Part shown: in pieces, positions 7,089-9,501 of the stretch
Numbering within the stretch: position 1 is the stretch's first letter
Layout: each line of letters starts with the position of its first letter
Origin: Chitinivibrionales bacterium
GTDB lineage: Bacteria; Fibrobacterota; Chitinivibrionia; Chitinivibrionales; FEN-1185
Assembly (NCBI GenBank): GCA_028718065.1
Contig: JAQUMP010000096.1
Span: forward strand, 1 to 9,501
Reading direction: 5' to 3'
Length of the DNA: 9,501 bases
Made by a program: the position numbers and the translations under genes
The notes under the pieces: model-generated
Database searches by the model: none
The model's input: the letters and a program-made list of their open reading frames with translations, nothing else
What the model was told of the DNA's origin: nothing

Positions 7089-8489
7089 TTATTCCACCCC
7101 GATATTTTCGGCTGAAAACTTTTTAGGAATTTTGTATTTAAGAATTCTTGAATTTCTTTTTTTATTATAGGTTTCCTGCTTTTGCTTCGGCAAATCTTTA
7201 AATAAGCCTTCACGGAAGCCAAACTCTAAAAACCAGTCGATTGTCTGTGTCGTCAGCAAAAAAACCTCTCTGATTTTAAGAAACGATGCCCGTTGAAGCA
7301 AATAAAGAATAATTCGCTTGCCGATTCCGCCGTTGGCATAAATTTCGTCGACAACTATCCCGCCGATTTCGGCCTGTTTGCCCGGATATTCAAAAAGCGC
7401 TCCGCAACCGTGGATTATTCCATCGACCTCATAAACACAAAAATCCGCCATTTTATCATGCAGATCATCGGCGCTGCGGGATAAAAGGACTCCTTCTTCG
7501 ACTAAAGGTTGCATTATATGCAAAACTTCAGGAATATCGGCTTCGGCCATTGGGCGGATATTTTCGAGAACATTTGAGTAAACCATCGTGCCCAAACCGC
7601 GGTTCGAAAAAATCTCCTTAAGCATCATTCCTTCGACACGTCCATCGACAATATGAACGCGTTCAACGCCTCCCTGGCAAGCCTTGCAGGCAAGATCAAT
7701 GTATTCAAGCATAGGTTTGTTCTGAGGATTTTTAGTGTTTCCCCGGTTTGCGGCGAGGAGAGATTCTGCTTCTTCAACGGTAAGCTGGGTAATAAGGTTT
7801 TCTGAATTTGCTCCAATTTTCTTGGGAACTTTTAGAAATTCAGCAACCAGGGGAGAGCACTCCGAAAGAAAGAAGAGTTTCTTGGCTTTAAGCTCGGTGC
7901 TTATGGACATTGCCAGCTCATTAGAAGAAATATTGTAAGGTTTTCCTTGAGCATTCCAACCGATATTGGGAAAAATTGGAATAATTCCCTCGGCAAGGGT
8001 TTTCTTAACTTTATCCCCATCGATTTTTTCAACGAGGCCGGAGTGTTGAAAATCGACTCCTTTTCTAATACCGATACTGCGCGCTTTAACCCAATTGCCG
8101 ACAACAGCGGTTGCATGATTTTGAGAAAGCATGGTCATAATTCGATTGGAAACGTCGAATGCAGCCATTTTTATAAAAGGAATCGCATCTGCGGAGGTAA
8201 TTCTGGTGTCGTCGACAAATTTGGAGCTAACGTTGTAAGTCTTTAATATTTCGTTAATTCTGACCTTGGCGCCGGGAACAAGAATGATATTTATACCGAT
8301 TTTATGCAATAAGACAATGTCTTTAATTAAAATAGCAAAATATGGATGGGCGATTAGCGAGCTTTCGATTTTAATAACAAAAGTCTCGTTTTTAAAGCGG
8401 TTGATGTATTCAAAAGCCTCGCGAATTGTCTCGACGTCACTTTTAAGTTGAATTTTAGTTTTGCGGGATTCTGAATTGGTGGCTTTCAT
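7089..8489 (-). CDS. argA: N-acetylglutamate synthase (ArgA, kinase-like plus GNAT domains)
   Basis: The enzyme transfers acetyl from acetyl-CoA to glutamate, the first step of arginine synthesis, in the cytoplasm. At 466 residues it matches the classical E. coli ArgA layout. An N-terminal amino-acid-kinase-like domain (about 36-297; KIESSLIAHPYF, VPGAKVRIN, VDFQHSGLVEKID, YNISSNELA) serves as the arginine-sensing domain in this family. A GNAT domain follows (about 311-453; IRPMAEADIPEVLHIM, the acetyl-CoA loop ANGGIGKR, and TTQTIDWFLEFGF). The segment KACQGGVERVHIVDG and the ending LPKQKQETYNKKRNS also parallel E. coli ArgA. The glycine-rich ATP motif of true acetylglutamate kinases is replaced by VPGAK, so this is not ArgB. 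The start was set at the ATG at 8489. The frame extends to a TTG at 8528, but neither has a clear ribosome binding site. The coding sequence is markedly AT-rich. It converges with aconitase across one base. Confidence 0.92.
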   Translation of the reverse strand: MKATNSESRKTKIQLKSDVETIREAFEYINRFKNETFVIKIESSLIAHPYFAILIKDIVLLHKIGINIILVPGAKVRINEILKTYNVSSKFVDDTRITSADAIPFIKMAAFDVSNRIMTMLSQNHATAVVGNWVKARSIGIRKGVDFQHSGLVEKIDGDKVKKTLAEGIIPIFPNIGWNAQGKPYNISSNELAMSISTELKAKKLFFLSECSPLVAEFLKVPKKIGANSENLITQLTVEEAESLLAANRGNTKNPQNKPMLEYIDLACKACQGGVERVHIVDGRVEGMMLKEIFSNRGLGTMVYSNVLENIRPMAEADIPEVLHIMQPLVEEGVLLSRSADDLHDKMADFCVYEVDGIIHGCGALFEYPGKQAEIGGIVVDEIYANGGIGKRIILYLLQRASFLKIREVFLLTTQTIDWFLEFGFREGLFKDLPKQKQETYNKKRNSRILKYKIPKKFSAENIGVE

Positions 8490-8711
8490 GATCTTAAATA
8501 ATTTAATTTTGGTTTTCAAAATAATCAAAACAAATTTTATAAAAGATCGGGCAGTTTAGAATGCAAAATGAAATATCAATTTTTGTTCAATCGGCTAAAA
8601 TCATCTAATTTTAATTGAAAAGGGGATTTTGGAACGGAACAAAGCAACACAGGCCACAATATTTAATAGTTTACATAATATATATTATGCGACATCGTTA
8701 TGCTAAATTAA
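8490..8711. other. AT-rich intergenic region between argA and tRNA-Ser
   Basis: These 222 bases hold the argA upstream region. Read on the minus strand there is a TATAAA (8541-8536) that could be a -10, but no good -35 at the right distance. A perfect 16-bp palindrome lies at 8674-8689. No Shine-Dalgarno site precedes the argA ATG, and no T-tract hairpin follows the tRNA. A 15-codon plus-strand frame at 8561-8608 has no ribosome binding site and is not supported as a gene. Confidence 0.5.
8674..8689. repeat. Perfect 16-bp AT-rich palindrome (CATAATATATATTATG)
   Basis: The two 8-base halves are exact reverse complements with no spacer. It lies 22 bases beyond the tRNA-Ser 3' end and about 185 bases upstream of argA. 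The lack of a T-run on either side argues against a classical terminator. The layout ATAAT-4-ATTAT resembles the 5-4-5 symmetry of arginine repressor (ARG) boxes, but the two outer bases on each side differ from TGAAT/ATTCA. Confidence 0.6.
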
Positions 8712-8805
8712 TGGCGGAGGGAAGAGGATTTGAACCTCTGGTAGCAGGTTTAACCACTACGACGGTTTAGCAAACCGCTGCCTTAAGCCGCTCGGCCATC
8801 CCTCC
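8712..8805 (-). tRNA. tRNA-Ser, anticodon GCU
   Basis: The gene is 94 bases long including an encoded CCA. The acceptor stem pairs GGAGGGA (8805-8799) with TCCCTCC (8722-8716), followed by discriminator G and CCA (8714-8712). The D-arm is GCC-loop-GGC. The anticodon loop TTGCTAA carries GCT (8771-8769), reading AGC and AGU serine codons. A long variable arm of about 20 bases (stem GTAG/CTAC) is the serine hallmark. The T-arm is AGAGG-TTCAAAT-CCTCT. All stems are intact and the gene looks functional. Confidence 0.96.
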
Positions 8806-8815
8806 GTCGCTTAGA

Positions 8816-8844
8816 AATATACTACCTATTTTACGGCAAAACAA
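8816..8844 (-). promoter_or_regulatory. Probable promoter of tRNA-Ser
   Basis: On the minus strand TTGTTT (8844-8839) and TATATT (8821-8816) are 17 bases apart. The -10 is 5 of 6 and the -35 only 3 of 6. Transcription would start about 4 bases ahead of the mature tRNA 5' end, a plausible short leader. Confidence 0.45.
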
Positions 8845-8879
8845 GCGTTGCATTTATCAAACCTTATTAATAATTGACA

Positions 8880-8895
8880 AAAAGTAATTACTTTT
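8880..8895. repeat. Perfect 16-bp palindrome (AAAAGTAATTACTTTT)
   Basis: The two halves are exact reverse complements. It directly follows a perfect TTGACA hexamer at 8874-8879, but no -10 box lies 16-18 bases further on. It sits in the region between tRNA-Ser and the divergent phosphorylase gene, about 75 bases upstream of the tRNA and 154 bases upstream of the phosphorylase start. It could be an operator for a dimeric regulator, but no binding family is recognisable. Confidence 0.6.
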
Positions 8896-8968
8896 ACGCC
8901 AAACATGGCCTTGGGCCCGTAATTAAATATTTGACGAAATAGTTATGGCATTCCGATTTTTATATTTG

Positions 8969-8974
8969 TATAAT
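8969..8974 (+). promoter_or_regulatory. Candidate -10 box for the phosphorylase gene
   Basis: A perfect TATAAT lies 74 bases before the phosphorylase ATG, but no -35 resembling TTGACA lies 16-18 bases upstream. If used, it would leave a leader of about 68 bases, which includes an 8-bp palindrome AACCGGTT (8982-8989). Confidence 0.3.
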
Positions 8975-9048
8975 AAAATTAAACCGGTTATATTTTAACT
9001 GCCGGTCTCCAACAACCACAAACCAGCTTTGTATATGACTGCAAATCT

Positions 9049-9501
9049 ATGAATTCCATTCCTGAATATTATCGCTGGTATTTGCGCTATTTTCTTGCTA
9101 AAAACGACACGACGGCAACCGTATACGACCGCTACCTCGCCTTTTGCTATGCCGTGCGCAGTTGCATGATGGAACCCTGGATCGAAACCCAAAAACAATA
9201 CCACCAGATTAACGGCCGGCGTATTTATTATTTATCAACGGAATATGTTCTGGGCAAAAGCTTAAAGCAATTCATTTTGTACTTAAACCTTACCAAGCAG
9301 GCGGCCGAGGCGGCGGGAGAACTTAATTTTTCGCTGGAAGAGCTTTACGAAATAGAAGATTCCTGCGAGTTGGGAAACGGCGGCAGGGGCCGGATGGCCG
9401 CGGCAATACTCGACGCGGTCGCCTGCGCAAAGCTGCCCGGCATCGGCTATGGCCTGCGCTATAACTTCGCGCTTTTCCAGCAAAAAATCTGTTCAGGCAT
9501 G
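9049..9501 (+). CDS. Glycogen/starch phosphorylase family protein (GT35), N-terminal part
   Basis: The frame is open from the ATG at 9049 to the right edge, giving 151 residues. Family members cleave alpha-1,4-glucan ends with phosphate to release glucose-1-phosphate, using pyridoxal phosphate bound in a C-terminal region not present here. Recognisable blocks are RIYYLSTEYVLGKSL (58-72; usual form YYLS-M/L-E-Y/F-xxGRSL), LEELYEIEDS (97-106), ELGNGG (107-112) and LPGIGYGLRYNFALFQQKI (129-147). The order and spacing match the phosphorylase N-terminal domain, though the region before RIYYLS is compact. The usual GNGGLGRLAACFLDS reads GNGGRGRMAAAILDA, with Arg113 at an active-site leucine position and one extra residue just before it. 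No ribosome binding site precedes the ATG. The frame is open further upstream but offers no better start. The coding sequence is GC-rich, unlike argA across the tRNA. Confidence 0.85.
   Translation, partial: MNSIPEYYRWYLRYFLAKNDTTATVYDRYLAFCYAVRSCMMEPWIETQKQYHQINGRRIYYLSTEYVLGKSLKQFILYLNLTKQAAEAAGELNFSLEELYEIEDSCELGNGGRGRMAAAILDAVACAKLPGIGYGLRYNFALFQQKICSGM

Noticed and set aside
7099..7111. Small hairpin CCGA-TATTT-TCGG just after the aconitase stop, with a T-run some bases on.
   Set aside because: The stem has only 4 base pairs, the T-run is about 9 bases away, and it lies inside the argA coding sequence.
8561..8608. 15-codon plus-strand frame in the argA-tRNA gap.
   Set aside because: No ribosome binding site, no promoter and too short to support. 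A leader peptide for argA would have to be on the other strand.
8874..8937. TTGAC motifs at 8874 and 8931 with similar flanks, considered as a direct repeat or promoter pair.
   Set aside because: The match is short and gapped, and neither hexamer has a -10 box at the right spacing.
8961..8968. TATATTTG, matching the Bacteroidota -7 element TAnnTTTG.
   Set aside because: The nearest TTTG (8930-8933) is too far upstream for a -33 element, and other promoters in the window fit the ordinary sigma-70 pattern.

Overview
The window looks like a chromosomal stretch of a Gram-negative bacterium. It encodes exported proteins, a DsbD-type periplasmic reductant transporter and a short group 1/2 sigma-70 factor without region 1.1. 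That sigma architecture, the Aquifex-type aconitase and the TPR protein would fit a Fibrobacterota/FCB-like or other deep-branching lineage, but this taxonomic guess is weak. I see no transposase, integrase, phage gene or CRISPR array. Most of the content is housekeeping, and I did not find a clear undescribed system.

Layout, left to right. 1-1185 (-): most of an exported protein of unknown function, cut by the left edge. 1186-1347: a divergent intergenic region with a near-consensus sigma-70 promoter. 1348-2208 (+): sigma-70 factor. 2254-3006 (-): TPR protein, convergent with the sigma gene, with its own promoter and a strong Shine-Dalgarno site. 3174-5105 (+): DsbD. 5144-7087 (+): monomeric aconitase, 38 bp behind dsbD and probably co-transcribed with it. 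7089-8489 (-): two-domain N-acetylglutamate synthase (ArgA), convergent with aconitase and separated from it by one base. 8712-8805 (-): tRNA-Ser(GCU) with encoded CCA, flanked on either side by perfect 16-bp AT-rich palindromes. 9049-9501 (+): the first 151 codons of a glycogen-phosphorylase-family (GT35) gene, cut by the right edge.

Functionally, aconitase makes isocitrate on the route to 2-oxoglutarate and glutamate, and ArgA acetylates glutamate as the first step of arginine synthesis, so the two are metabolically adjacent although transcribed towards each other. DsbD passes electrons from cytoplasmic thioredoxin to the periplasm. The glycogen phosphorylase start belongs to carbon-storage metabolism.

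The points most worth a second look are: an active-site-loop substitution in the GT35 protein (Leu to Arg in the GNGGLGR motif); an AT-rich dsbD-acn-argA block that ends near the 3' end of the tRNA-Ser gene; the paired palindromes around that tRNA; and the one-base convergent gap between the aconitase and argA genes.
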